Of a stretch of DNA of 64,000 nucleotides, positions 27,922 through 41,059 are shown in pieces. The stretch's first letter is position 1. The number at the start of each line of letters is the position of its first letter. The position numbers and the translations under genes were made by a program. A model generated the notes under the pieces. It had not been told where the DNA came from, did not search any database, and saw only the letters and a program-made list of their open reading frames with translations. Origin of the DNA: an uncultured Gemmataceae bacterium (lineage in GTDB: Bacteria; Planctomycetota; Planctomycetia; Gemmatales; Gemmataceae); NCBI GenBank assembly GCA_937923405.1, contig CALDUY010000008.1:124001-188000 (forward strand), written 5' to 3'.

Positions 27922-30900
27922 ATGCAAATCCCTCGTCGCTATACGACCGAAGGACGTGATCCCTTCGCCGCCTTTTCGTTTGTGGCTCGCAACTCACGGA
28001 TCGCCAATCCGGATGGAACCGTCGTGTTCGAGATGAAAGATGTGATGGCTCCGGAAAGTTGGTCGCAGGTCGCTGTCGATATTCTCGCTCAAAAATACTT
28101 CCGCCGAGCCGGTCTGCCGCGTCACTCGCTCAAAGTAAACGAGGAAGGCGTACCTGGCTGGTTACAACGTTCCGAGGCCGCACCTGATGACCCACGGGAT
28201 CAACACGAAACCGATGCCCGGCAAGTCTTTCGACGACTGGCTGGCTGCTGGAATTATTGGGGCTGGAAAGGCGGCTACTTCTCGTCTGAAGCCGATGCTA
28301 GGGCATTTTTTGACGAAATTTGCTACATGCTAGCGGCCCAAATGGCAGCTCCGAACTCTCCCCAGTGGTTCAACACGGGGTTGCATTGGGCCTACGGCAT
28401 CGACGGGCCAGCTCAGGGCCACTATCGCGTCGATCCGCACACCGGCCAGATGGTGCGCTCCACTTCGGCTTACGAGCATCCAGCTCCCCATGCGTGCTTC
28501 ATCCAATCGGTTGCAGATGACTTAGTCAATGAAGGCGGCATCATGGATTTGTGGGTGCGTGAAGCACGCATCTTCAAGTATGGCAGCGGAACCGGATCGA
28601 ATTTCTCCGGAATACGTGGAGATGGCGAGCCGCTCTCCGGGGGTGGCAAGTCTAGCGGGTTGATGAGCTTTCTCAAGATCGGCGATCGCGCCGCGGGAGC
28701 GATTAAGTCAGGTGGTACCACTCGCCGAGCCGCCAAAATGGTTGTTCTCGATCTGGATCATCCGGATATCGAAGAATTCATTAACTGGAAGGTTGTTGAG
28801 GAGGATAAAGTCGCCGCCCTGGTAACCGGATCGCGGTTGCTGAACAAACACCTCAACGCGATTATGCGGGCAGTGCATGGTTGGCGCGAGAAGCAGGAAA
28901 AACTCGACCGCAGCCGGAATCGTGATCTGGCCAAAGCGATCCGCGAGGCCAAGGCCGCTTTAATTCCGACAAATTGCATCGAAAAAGTTCTGCAATTGGC
29001 TGAACAAGGCTATACCTCACTAAAGATCGAGGAGTACGACACGGACTGGAACTCCAAGGCGTACTACACCGTCTCGGGCCAAAATAGCAACAACTCAGTG
29101 CGCATCGATAATGCCTTCATGGAAGCCGTACAGAAAGACGGTCCGTGGAATCTGTATTGGCGAACCGAGAAAGAAAAAGCTCGCAAGCAAGGACGTGCGC
29201 CGAAGCCCATCAAGACGCTGCGCGCGCGGGAATTGTGGGAGCAGATTGCCAACTCCGCTTGGGCTTGTGCTGATCCAGGGGTGCAGTTCGATACCACGAT
29301 CAACGAATGGCACACTTGCCCTGCCGATGGCCGTATTAATGCTTCTAATCCCTGTAGCGAGTACATGTTCCTCGATGATACGGCATGCAATCTCGCCAGT
29401 TTGAATCTGCTGACTTTCTTCAATGCTCAGAGCAATCGCTTTGATGTGGATTCGTTCCGGCATGCCACGCGGTTATGGACACTGGTACTGGAGATTTCCG
29501 TCTACATGGCGCAGTTTCCGTCGATCCCGGTGGCACAAAAATCGTTCGACTTCCGCACCCTGGGATTGGGCTACGCCAATCTCGGCTCACTACTGATGCA
29601 GCAAGGAATTCCCTACGATTCGCCAGAGGGCCGTGCCCAATGCGGAGCGATCACGGCCATCATGCATGCCGTCGCCTACGCCACTTCTGCCGAGATGGCG
29701 TCGGAGCTTGGCCCGTTTGCTCGCTACCAACCCAACCGCGAAGCGATGCTGCGAGTAATCCGCAATCATCGCCGAGCAGCCTACAACGCACCGAAGTCCG
29801 AGTATGAAGGACTGACGGTTACCCCAGTGCCGTTAGATGACCGCGTCTGTCCGGGGTATCTCGTCGAGGCGGCTCGGCGAGACTGTGATCGTATGCTGGA
29901 ACTAGGGGAGAAGTTCGGCTATCGCAACGCTCAGGTGACGTGCATCGCACCGACGGGAACGATCGCGCTGATCATGGATTGCGACACGACCGGCATTGAA
30001 CCCGACTTTGCTCTCATCAAGTTCAAAAAGCTGGCCGGTGGCGGTTATTTCAAGATCATCAACGAATCGATTCCACCAGCATTGACGCGGTTAGGCTACA
30101 CTCCAAAACAGATCGATGACATTGTTCGCTATTGTCGCGGTACCGGCTCGTTCGAGGGCTGTCCGCACATCAATCGTGAAAGTCTGAGAGGGTTCCCCGA
30201 AGCGGTGCTGGATCGGCTGGAAGCTCAGCTGCCCAGTGCCTTCGAGTTGCCGTTCGCCATTAATCGCTGGTCGATTGGTGATGACGTACTCATCGACTCG
30301 CTTGGGTTCAAGAAGGAACAATTGGAGGAACCGAACTTCGATGTTCTGACCGCTTTAGGGTTCACTCGCGAGCAAATTCAGCAAGCAAGTGCCTACGTCT
30401 GCGGCACCATGACGGTTGAGGGAGCGCCGCATCTACGACCTGAGCATCTGCCGGTGTTCGATTGCGCCAATCGCTGCGGCAAGATCGGTAAACGATTCCT
30501 GTCCGCGGAATCGCACATCCGCATGATGGCAGCCGCTCAGCCGTTCATCTCCGGGGCCATCTCCAAAACCATCAACATGCCCCACAATGCCACTGTGGAA
30601 GATGTGAAGAATGCCTATCTGTTAAGTTGGCAATTAATGGTCAAGGCCAATGCCCTGTATCGAGATGGTTCAAAACTGAGTCAGCCGCTCAACAGCGTTT
30701 CTGATGCTCCTGATCTCGATACTGAGGCGGAACTACAAGCTAGCGAACCGAAGGCCGAGCCAGTCAAGGTGGCGGAAAAAATCATCTACAAATACATCGC
30801 GCAGCGCCGCCGACTGCCGGATCGTCGGGCAGGGTACACGCAGAAAGCACGCATCGGCGGGCACAAAATCTATCTGCGAACGGGAGAGTACGAAGATGGC

Positions 30901-31494
30901 ACGCTGGGCGAAATCTTCCTGGACATGCACAAGGAAGGGGCAGCCTTCCGCAGCATGACTAACTGTTTCGCCATTGCCGTGTCCCTGGGGTTGCAGCACG
31001 GAGTACCCTTAGAGGAGTTCGTCGAGGCGTTTCAGTTTGTTCGGTTTGAACCAAACGGCATCGTGCAAGGCAATCCGCACATCAAGATGACGACCTCGAT
31101 CATCGACTACATTTTCCGCGAGCTGGCTATCAGTTATCTGGGCCGACATGATCTAGTGCAGGTCTCTTCAGAAGATTTGCGGATGGACGCACTACATCGT
31201 GAACCGATGAAGGAAGACGATTCCCCAAAGCCTCCGAAGAAGGTCAAGCCGGTTGACACTCCGCGGACCGAGCATCTACACCCCGTTGCGGGAGGCGGCA
31301 ACGGACATGGCCCCGGACCGAACGGTTCAGGATCACCGACCGCTGTAAAGTCCGTCAACGCCGAGAAGATTCGTCTGGCTCGACTAAAAGGGTACGAGGG
31401 CGACCCATGTTCGGAGTGTGGGCAATTGACCCTCGTTCGCTCAGGATCGTGTGCTAAGTGTGATACCTGCGGAGCGACTTCCGGTTGTAGCTGA
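27922..31494 (+). CDS. nrdJ: Vitamin B12-dependent ribonucleotide reductase (class II)
   Basis: A 1,190-residue class II reductase that makes deoxyribonucleotides with adenosylcobalamin as radical source. The active-site triad motif NPCSE is at 476-480, and a redox cysteine lies near 192 (APHACFIQS). The barrel motifs [17 protein letters not shown] and [16 protein letters not shown] are also present. From about 955 to 1075 there is a TSCPD domain ([31 protein letters not shown]), then a low-complexity linker and a Cys-rich C-terminus ([24 protein letters not shown]) that probably re-reduces the active site. Length is normal for long NrdJ. It is the only reductase in the window and is followed by a cobalamin adenosyltransferase. 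The Shine-Dalgarno site is weak. Confidence 0.95.
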   Translation: MQIPRRYTTEGRDPFAAFSFVARNSRIANPDGTVVFEMKDVMAPESWSQVAVDILAQKYFRRAGLPRHSLKVNEEGVPGWLQRSEAAPDDPRDQHETDARQVFRRLAGCWNYWGWKGGYFSSEADARAFFDEICYMLAAQMAAPNSPQWFNTGLHWAYGIDGPAQGHYRVDPHTGQMVRSTSAYEHPAPHACFIQSVADDLVNEGGIMDLWVREARIFKYGSGTGSNFSGIRGDGEPLSGGGKSSGLMSFLKIGDRAAGAIKSGGTTRRAAKMVVLDLDHPDIEEFINWKVVEEDKVAALVTGSRLLNKHLNAIMRAVHGWREKQEKLDRSRNRDLAKAIREAKAALIPTNCIEKVLQLAEQGYTSLKIEEYDTDWNSKAYYTVSGQNSNNSVRIDNAFMEAVQKDGPWNLYWRTEKEKARKQGRAPKPIKTLRARELWEQIANSAWACADPGVQFDTTINEWHTCPADGRINASNPCSEYMFLDDTACNLASLNLLTFFNAQSNRFDVDSFRHATRLWTLVLEISVYMAQFPSIPVAQKSFDFRTLGLGYANLGSLLMQQGIPYDSPEGRAQCGAITAIMHAVAYATSAEMASELGPFARYQPNREAMLRVIRNHRRAAYNAPKSEYEGLTVTPVPLDDRVCPGYLVEAARRDCDRMLELGEKFGYRNAQVTCIAPTGTIALIMDCDTTGIEPDFALIKFKKLAGGGYFKIINESIPPALTRLGYTPKQIDDIVRYCRGTGSFEGCPHINRESLRGFPEAVLDRLEAQLPSAFELPFAINRWSIGDDVLIDSLGFKKEQLEEPNFDVLTALGFTREQIQQASAYVCGTMTVEGAPHLRPEHLPVFDCANRCGKIGKRFLSAESHIRMMAAAQPFISGAISKTINMPHNATVEDVKNAYLLSWQLMVKANALYRDGSKLSQPLNSVSDAPDLDTEAELQASEPKAEPVKVAEKIIYKYIAQRRRLPDRRAGYTQKARIGGHKIYLRTGEYEDGTLGEIFLDMHKEGAAFRSMTNCFAIAVSLGLQHGVPLEEFVEAFQFVRFEPNGIVQGNPHIKMTTSIIDYIFRELAISYLGRHDLVQVSSEDLRMDALHREPMKEDDSPKPPKKVKPVDTPRTEHLHPVAGGGNGHGPGPNGSGSPTAVKSVNAEKIRLARLKGYEGDPCSECGQLTLVRSGSCAKCDTCGATSGCS

Positions 31495-31511
31495 TTCTGG
31501 GAACTAGGAAT

Positions 31512-31554
31512 AACCGCGTCTCGAAGCGTGGCTTAGAGACGCGGTTTCTCTTTT
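31512..31554 (+). terminator. Rho-independent terminator after nrdJ
   Basis: An 11-bp perfect stem (AACCGCGTCTC at 31512-31522 with GAGACGCGGTT at 31536-31546) and a 13-base loop are followed by TCTCTTTT. It lies 18 bases past the nrdJ stop and only about 12 bases before the adenosyltransferase start. Confidence 0.8.
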
Positions 31555-31566
31555 GAGGGCATGCTT

Positions 31567-32145
31567 ATGGTCTACCTTTCGCGCATCTACACGAAGACAG
31601 GCGACAACGGAGAAACCGGACTTGGCGATGGGTCGCGCGTTGCCAAAGATCATCCGCGTGTTGCAGCCTATGGCACTGTCGATGAGTTGAACTCCGTGCT
31701 GGGAGTGCTACTGAGTATGCATCCGCAAATAGCAGAGATGGAACTGTTGATCTCCATTCAGAACGATCTGTTTGATGTGGGAGCCGATCTCTGCGTTCCG
31801 CCTACCGAGGACGAGCAACCGGGCAGTCGACTACGCATCACCGAGCAGCAGGTAACGCGGCTAGAATCGGCGATTGATCGGCTCAACGCTGACTTAACAC
31901 CATTGACCTCATTTGTCCTGCCGGGAGGCGACCCGGCAGCAGCCTGGTGTCATCTCGCTCGCACAGTATGCCGACGAGCTGAACGTGATGTCGTCACTCT
32001 CAGTCGTGAAGCACCCGTCAATCCCCAGGTGGGGATTTATCTGAATCGGCTGTCGGACCTCCTCTTTGTTCTGGCTCGTGTCTACAACAGGCAAGGAACC
32101 GGGGATCGCCTGTGGCAACCAGGACAATCGCGCGGAGCTTCATGA
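31567..32145 (+). CDS. pduO: PduO-type cob(I)alamin adenosyltransferase
   Basis: A 192-residue enzyme that transfers adenosyl from ATP to cob(I)alamin, giving the coenzyme that NrdJ needs. The ATP-binding N-terminus is RIYTKTGDNGETGLGDGSRV with DELNSVLG after it, and the second signature is FVLPGGDPAAAWCHLAR followed by CRRAERDVV, both diagnostic of the PduO family. Two ATGs are possible; the one at 31567 puts GAGG eight bases upstream, while 31561 leaves it too close. It starts just after the nrdJ terminator, so expression needs read-through or its own promoter. The next gene starts 16 bases downstream. Confidence 0.93.
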   Translation: MVYLSRIYTKTGDNGETGLGDGSRVAKDHPRVAAYGTVDELNSVLGVLLSMHPQIAEMELLISIQNDLFDVGADLCVPPTEDEQPGSRLRITEQQVTRLESAIDRLNADLTPLTSFVLPGGDPAAAWCHLARTVCRRAERDVVTLSREAPVNPQVGIYLNRLSDLLFVLARVYNRQGTGDRLWQPGQSRGAS

Positions 32146-32161
32146 TCGATCGGAGGTAGAC

Positions 32162-33001
32162 ATGTTCCGAATAAGCGCCTTTGCCGATGAAATTTCTCCA
32201 AATCCTGAGGAGCAAATCGCCGTCCTTGCAGGAGCTGGAGTACGTCACATCGAGTTGCGCAGCATTCTGCAGACCAATGTACTAGATTTAACCGATCTGC
32301 AAATTCAGGAATTCAAATCCTTGCTCGATCGCCACGGATTCACTCTCAGCGCGATTGGTTCCCCCATCGGAAAGGTCAAGATCGATCAACCATTCGAGCC
32401 GCATCTCCAGCGATTTCAGCGAGCGATCGACCTGTGCAAGGTGTTCGGCACGCCAAACATCCGTATTTTCAGCTATTATCCTCCGGGGGAGGCACACGAT
32501 TGGAACGCGGTCAGTGACGACTGGCATCGCCAAGTGTTCGATCGCCTGGCGGTGAAGGTGCGTCTGGCCGAGCAACACAGCGTTCGACTGGTTCATGAGA
32601 ACGAGCATCGGATCTTCGGTGACTCTCCGGAACGGGTGGTGAAACTGTTTCAGCAGATTCAGTCGCCGGCGTTCAAGGCGGTGTTCGACGCGGCGAATTA
32701 TGTGTTCTGTGGCTACGATCCGTGGAAAGGCTGGATCGACACCAAAGCGTTGACCGTGCATTTGCACATTAAAGATTGGCAGACGGGTGAGAAGCACGGT
32801 TGTCTACCAGGAGAAGGCGACGGTCGCTGGCAGGAGGTGCTGACCGAGGCTGTGCAAATGGGTTACGATGGATTCGCGACGATGGAACCACATCTACTCG
32901 GAGGTGGCCCAACAGGCGGACAGACCGGCCCGGAATTGTTTCCGCGAGCTATTGAGGCATTCCGCCAGCTCGTCCACAAAGCCGGCGGCACCTGGAAGTA
33001 G
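32162..33001 (+). CDS. Sugar phosphate isomerase/epimerase (xylose isomerase-like TIM barrel)
   Basis: A 279-residue protein of the AP-endonuclease-2/xylose-isomerase-like barrel family. ATG at 32162 follows GGAGG by five bases. Metal-site positions are visible: Glu in GVRHIELRSI, Glu in LVHENEH, Asp and Asn in FKAVFDAANYVF, His in LHIKDWQTG and a late Glu in GFATMEPHL. Such proteins isomerise or epimerise sugars or myo-inositol derivatives, and many in planctomycetes have no assigned substrate. It lies 16 bases after the adenosyltransferase and is probably co-transcribed, but a shared pathway is not evident. The end is convergent with the malic enzyme gene (21-base gap). Confidence 0.82.
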   Translation: MFRISAFADEISPNPEEQIAVLAGAGVRHIELRSILQTNVLDLTDLQIQEFKSLLDRHGFTLSAIGSPIGKVKIDQPFEPHLQRFQRAIDLCKVFGTPNIRIFSYYPPGEAHDWNAVSDDWHRQVFDRLAVKVRLAEQHSVRLVHENEHRIFGDSPERVVKLFQQIQSPAFKAVFDAANYVFCGYDPWKGWIDTKALTVHLHIKDWQTGEKHGCLPGEGDGRWQEVLTEAVQMGYDGFATMEPHLLGGGPTGGQTGPELFPRAIEAFRQLVHKAGGTWK

Positions 33002-33022
33002 CCGATAATTTCTCTCGACAAA

Positions 33023-34447
33023 CTATTTTTTATGGCGTCGTCGAGCCACACCGGTATCGACGGCAGCACGAGCCACAGCACGCGAAACAGCCCGAACCAC
33101 CTGACGATCAAACACACTAGGGACAATGTGTTCCTCATTCAGTTGCTCGTCGGTGATGCAGTTGGCGATGGCGTGAGCCGCTGCTAGTTTCATGGCCTCG
33201 TTGATCGTTCGCGCTCCCACGTCCAAGGCTCCACGAAAAATTCCAGGGAAAGCGAGCAGGTTGTTCACCTGGTTGGGATAGTCGCTCCGTCCGGTCGCCA
33301 TGACTCGGCAATAAGGCAGGGCCAATTCCGGAGCGATTTCCGGTTCGGGATTGGCCATCGCGAAAAGGATCGGGTTCGCCGCCATCGACCGCACGTCCTC
33401 GACATTGAGCAGATTGCCGATCGATAAGCCGATGAACACGTCGGCCCCGGCCAGTGCTGCATGCAAGGTAGCAAACGGTTGATCGAACTTCATGCAGCTA
33501 CGAACGTCCTTGCGAGCAGCTTCCAAGTACTCACCGGAAGCATTCAACACCGCGCCGTTGCGATCACAGCCAATCAGCTGCGTCACGCCAGCGGACAACA
33601 GGATCTTACAGCATGCCGTTCCCGCCGCTCCAAGTCCATTGACCACGACTTTGATTGAGTCAATGCGTTTACCGACCACCTTCAACGCATTGAGCAGCGC
33701 CGCCAGAAGCACAACCGCTGTGCCGTGCTGATCATCATGCATCACGGGAATATCAAGCGAAGCCTTGAGTCGTTCTTCAATCTCGAAGCAGCGCGGCGCG
33801 CTGATGTCTTCGAGGTTAATGCCGCCGAACGAGGGAGCCAGTGCCTGAACGGTAGCAACGATGCGGTTGGTATCGGTAGTGTCCAGGCAAATGGGCCAAC
33901 CGTCGATGTCGGCGAATTCTTTCAGCAACATGATTTTGCCTTCCATGACGGGCATGGCGGCGAGTGGCCCTAGATGCCCCAGCCCCAGAATTGCCGTTCC
34001 GTCACTGACGACGGCGACGGAATTGGCTCGCACAGTGAAGGCGAAAGATTTGTCTGGATCCTCGGCAATGGCCCGACAAACCCGCGCCACCCCAGGAGTG
34101 TAAACCATCGACAACGTGTTACGCGTTTTGACCGGCACTTTACTGCGAGTGGCGATTTTGCCGCCTAAGTGCGCCAAAAAGATCTGATTGGACGCACTGC
34201 GAACACGGAATCCGGGCAACAATCGCAAGCGAGCAATCACGGCCTCGGCATGGGCTTCGTTCCGGGCGTCGAAAGTGATGTCGCGAATCATACGATTTTT
34301 CCGCACTTCGACGATGTCAATGGCTCCGAGGCTCGCGCCTTCCTCAGCGAGGATGGTGGCTAGTTGGAGAAACTGCCCCGGTAGATTGGGGATCTCGACC
34401 CGCACGGTCATACGAAAGTCACAATAAGGTTCCTGATCACTGCTCAT
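33023..34447 (-). CDS. NAD(P)-dependent malic enzyme with N-terminal ACT domain
   Basis: A 474-residue enzyme that converts malate to pyruvate and CO2. Residues ~12-85 form an ACT regulatory domain (VRVEIPNLPGQFLQLATILA), absent from most malic enzymes. The catalytic part has Tyr116 in SMVYTPGV, Lys171 in MEGK, the metal site INLEDISAP with HDDQHGTAVV, and the dinucleotide loop VVNGLGAAGTACC. The ATG at 34447 is chosen because AAGGAGCG lies five to six bases upstream and it gives a normal N-terminus; an ORF extension of 83 residues upstream lacks family features. ACT domains bind small ligands, often amino acids, so allosteric control is likely. Divergent from the molybdenum oxidoreductase gene. 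Confidence 0.92.
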   Translation of the reverse strand: MSSDQEPYCDFRMTVRVEIPNLPGQFLQLATILAEEGASLGAIDIVEVRKNRMIRDITFDARNEAHAEAVIARLRLLPGFRVRSASNQIFLAHLGGKIATRSKVPVKTRNTLSMVYTPGVARVCRAIAEDPDKSFAFTVRANSVAVVSDGTAILGLGHLGPLAAMPVMEGKIMLLKEFADIDGWPICLDTTDTNRIVATVQALAPSFGGINLEDISAPRCFEIEERLKASLDIPVMHDDQHGTAVVLLAALLNALKVVGKRIDSIKVVVNGLGAAGTACCKILLSAGVTQLIGCDRNGAVLNASGEYLEAARKDVRSCMKFDQPFATLHAALAGADVFIGLSIGNLLNVEDVRSMAANPILFAMANPEPEIAPELALPYCRVMATGRSDYPNQVNNLLAFPGIFRGALDVGARTINEAMKLAAAHAIANCITDEQLNEEHIVPSVFDRQVVRAVSRAVARAAVDTGVARRRHKK

Positions 34448-34522
34448 CGTGTCGCTCCTTGGCCGAAAGTGGCTGGCATCGTTAATAAGATAGCTAAGTC
34501 GCCCGCTTCCGCGAGTCGGATC

Positions 34523-36589
34523 ATGCAGTCGCTGGTTGTCCGGGGCGTCTGTCCTCATGATTGCCCCGATACTTGTGGCGTCCTCACCGAAGTCGTCGAT
34601 GGACAGGCGGTCGGTTTTCGTGGCGATCCGGAGCATCCGATCACCCAGGGTTGGCTCTGCGCTAAGGTTCGCCCTTATCTCGATCATGTCTATCACCCTG
34701 ATAGATTGTTGAAGCCACTCCGTCGTGTTGGTCCCAAGGGATCAGGACAATGGCAAGAGATCACCTGGGCAGAGGCGATTGAAGAGATTCGCGATCGCTG
34801 GAGTCGTATTATCTCGCAATTCGGACCAGAAGCGATCCTTCCGTACAGTTACAGTGGAACGCTGGGGCTGGTGCAGCTCTCTGTGGCCAATGCTCGCTTC
34901 TGGAACCGCCTCGGAGCTAGCCAGTTACAACGTACGATCTGCTGTGCTGCCGCCGAGTGCGCCGTCGAGGCTACGGTAGGCAAACGCTGGGCACCCGCCT
35001 ACGAAGAGGTGATCCACAGTCGGCTTGTGGTTCTTTGGGGCCACAATCCCGTTTCAACCGCGCCGCACTTCATGCCCTTTTTGCGACAGGCCCAGCGACA
35101 GGGAGCTCGCGTCGTGGTAATCGATCCACGTCGTACCGCCAGCGCGAAAAGTGCTGACCTCCATCTCCCCCTGCGACCGGGAACGGATGGCATTTTGGCG
35201 ATGGGCGTGGCGCGGCAACTCGTCGAGACAAACCTGCATCAAGAAAACTGGCTTCAAGCGCACAGCGTCGGTTGGCCGCAATTCCGAGAGCGGCTGGACC
35301 TCTTTCCTCTGGATCGAGTGGCCCAAGAGACGGGATTGTCCGCTGAGCAGATCGTCGAATTTGCCCGAATGTACGGAGAGATCAAGCCTGGCCTGCTTAA
35401 GTTCACCGACGGGGTGAATCGGAATTACAACGGTGGTCAGAATGTGCGAGCGATCTGTGCCCTAGCCGCGCTCACCGGCCAGTACGGCGTTCGCGGTGGC
35501 GGCATCTCTTACAGCACTTCAGGCTATTTCAAGTGGGATGTCGAAGCCCTGAACAAGTGGTCGCAGTGTCCGCCCCCGGGCCGAGCTGTGAACATGAATC
35601 GACTCGGAGCGGCTTTGCTCGGCGAGGTAGCTCATCCCCCGATCCAGTCACTTTTCGTCTTCGCCGCCAACCCGGTTACTTCGTCGCCCCATGCCAGCAA
35701 GATCGTCCAAGGTCTGCTGCGTGAAGATCTCTTTACTATAGTGCATGATCTGTTTCTGACAGACACAGCAGAACTGGCTGATCTCGTCTTGCCAGCCACG
35801 TCGCAACTCGAACAGACCGACCTGAATCGAGCTTACGGCCATACTATCATCGCCTATAACGCTCAGGCGATTCCGCCACTGGGTGAGAGTAAAAGTAACT
35901 GGGAAGTGATGGGGCTGTTGGCTCGAGCAATGGGGTTCCTCGAACCCTGGCTACATCAGTCGCCGGACGAGGTCATCGACGAACTGTTGACGGCCACGGC
36001 ACGCCACGATCCACATCTGCAAGGCATCACTCTAGAACGGCTGAAACGCGAGGGTTATGCCCCCCTTAACCTCTCTGGAAAGGTTCCTTTTGAGGACCTC
36101 CAGTTTCCCACTCCAACTGGAAAAGTGCAACTCTATTCGAGCGAACTAGCCAGCCAGGGTTACGATCCGTTACCCGGACAATTTCGCTCTGAAATAGATC
36201 ATGGTGAAACTGACTGGCCCAACGACGAGGCCCTGACGCTGGTATCGGCAGCGTCGCATCATTTCGTCTCAAGCAGTCTGGCTAGTCAGGCAGGTTTGCT
36301 TCAACGAGCTGGTCCTCCCTGTGTCGAGATGCATCCCCAGGACGCAGCACAGCGAGGCATTGTCGATGGCGAAGAAGTAGTTCTGGCCAACGGACGTGGA
36401 GAATGTCGACTGCGAGCCGTGGTCACGGATGCAGTGCAACCTGGAGTCGTCGCCTCGACCAAGGGTCGGTGGAGTCGACTTTCCGGGGGTCGCAACGTCA
36501 ACTGGCTCACCACCGACGAACTAGCCGATTTCGCGGGTCAGAGTTGCTTCCACAGCACTAGGGTCTGGGTTCGCAAAGCGAAAGGATGA
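34523..36589 (+). CDS. Molybdopterin-dependent oxidoreductase, 4Fe-4S containing
   Basis: A 688-residue member of the DMSO reductase superfamily. The N-terminal 4Fe-4S cluster ligands are Cys10, Cys14 and Cys18 in CPHDCPDTC plus Cys46 in GWLCAKVRPY. Pterin-contact regions include WGHNPVSTAPH, VVVIDPRRTASA, LRPGTDGILAMG, and the C-terminal molydopterin dinucleotide-binding domain (VEMHPQDAAQRGIVDGEEV). The ATG at 34523 is placed so that the Cys motif starts ten residues in; an upstream GTG at 34469 is possible and neither has a strong ribosome site. No signal peptide or twin-arginine motif is seen, so it is probably cytoplasmic. No partner subunit genes are near; substrate unknown. Confidence 0.9.
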   Translation: MQSLVVRGVCPHDCPDTCGVLTEVVDGQAVGFRGDPEHPITQGWLCAKVRPYLDHVYHPDRLLKPLRRVGPKGSGQWQEITWAEAIEEIRDRWSRIISQFGPEAILPYSYSGTLGLVQLSVANARFWNRLGASQLQRTICCAAAECAVEATVGKRWAPAYEEVIHSRLVVLWGHNPVSTAPHFMPFLRQAQRQGARVVVIDPRRTASAKSADLHLPLRPGTDGILAMGVARQLVETNLHQENWLQAHSVGWPQFRERLDLFPLDRVAQETGLSAEQIVEFARMYGEIKPGLLKFTDGVNRNYNGGQNVRAICALAALTGQYGVRGGGISYSTSGYFKWDVEALNKWSQCPPPGRAVNMNRLGAALLGEVAHPPIQSLFVFAANPVTSSPHASKIVQGLLREDLFTIVHDLFLTDTAELADLVLPATSQLEQTDLNRAYGHTIIAYNAQAIPPLGESKSNWEVMGLLARAMGFLEPWLHQSPDEVIDELLTATARHDPHLQGITLERLKREGYAPLNLSGKVPFEDLQFPTPTGKVQLYSSELASQGYDPLPGQFRSEIDHGETDWPNDEALTLVSAASHHFVSSSLASQAGLLQRAGPPCVEMHPQDAAQRGIVDGEEVVLANGRGECRLRAVVTDAVQPGVVASTKGRWSRLSGGRNVNWLTTDELADFAGQSCFHSTRVWVRKAKG

Positions 36590-36595
36590 ACAGAG

Positions 36596-40332
<3,737 letters not shown>

Positions 40333-40351
40333 GTCGATGGCAAACTCGCTC

Positions 40352-40393
40352 GGGACCTTTTCTCGGTTCAAGAAAAGGTTCCTCTTCCTTTTG
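40352..40393 (+). terminator. Rho-independent terminator after the guaB-linked gene
   Basis: A 12-bp stem (40352-40363 with 40371-40382, one G-U pair) and a 7-base loop are followed by TCTTCCTTTT. It ends the transcript that includes guaB and the secreted-protein gene. Confidence 0.75.
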
Positions 40394-40401
40394 ACTTGCC
40401 G

Positions 40402-40430
40402 TTGACCTCATCAGGGTAAACCGCTATCCC
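40402..40430 (+). promoter_or_regulatory. Candidate sigma70-type promoter for the lipoprotein gene
   Basis: TTGACC (40402-40407) and TATCCC (40425-40430) are 17 bases apart and 37 bases above the ATG at 40467, just after the previous terminator. Hexamer match only; -10 is weak. Confidence 0.4.
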
Positions 40431-40466
40431 CGCATCGCTCGACAGCCTCGATTTTGAGGTGAGGAC

Positions 40467-41030
40467 ATGTTGCTGAATACACGTTTTCGTCGTGCCATTC
40501 TGATCCTCGGCTCACTGTTACCGTTGAGTATGGCTAGCGGCTGCAGCCACACCGATCAGGGCGTAATCGGCGGCGGCATGTTTGGGGCGCTGCTTGGTGC
40601 GCTAGTCGGCGGCCCGAGAAACGCCGCTGCTGGAGCTGCGATTGGCGGTCTCGCTGGAGCCACAGCTGGCGGGTTGATTGGAGCCTCGGAAGACCGCGCC
40701 GAACGTAAAGCCGCCGCTGCTGAAGCCGCTTCTCGACAGCCACCGCTGAGCCTTCAGGACATCGTCAACCTCACCGCCAGCGGGGTTGGCGACGATGTGA
40801 TCATCACTCAAATTCGCGCTTCCGGAGCAGTGTATCATCTGTCCGCTCAGGATTTGATGATGCTAAACAACAATGGCGTTCAACCGTCTGTCATCCGCGA
40901 GATGCAAGCCACTGCTTCTCGACCGGTTCGGCAGGTGTACACGGCAGTGCCGGTCCAACCGATCTATGTGGTCGAACCCCCTCCTCCACCACCAGTAGGC
41001 GTAGGCATTACCTACATCCGACGGAGATAA
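40467..41030 (+). CDS. Glycine-zipper lipoprotein
   Basis: A 187-residue exported protein. The signal peptide ends in the lipobox-like SMASGC, so Cys26 is probably lipid-modified. Residues ~35-75 form a glycine-zipper (GGGMFGALLGALVGGPRNAA, GGLAGATAGGLIGA), a motif that packs helices in outer-membrane or envelope proteins. A soluble helical part (LSLQDIVNLTASGVGDDVI) follows and recalls the small helical domain of some planctomycete envelope proteins; the C-terminus is Pro-rich. GTGAGG lies before the ATG. The exact role is unknown; envelope association is well supported. Confidence 0.78.
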   Translation: MLLNTRFRRAILILGSLLPLSMASGCSHTDQGVIGGGMFGALLGALVGGPRNAAAGAAIGGLAGATAGGLIGASEDRAERKAAAAEAASRQPPLSLQDIVNLTASGVGDDVIITQIRASGAVYHLSAQDLMMLNNNGVQPSVIREMQATASRPVRQVYTAVPVQPIYVVEPPPPPPVGVGITYIRRR

Positions 41031-41059
41031 TTTCGCTCTTATTTGGGGAGGAATTTCTC

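Noticed and set aside
33023..34696. Malic enzyme starting at 34696
   Set aside because: The extra 83 residues lack family features, while the ATG at 34447 has a good ribosome site directly upstream.
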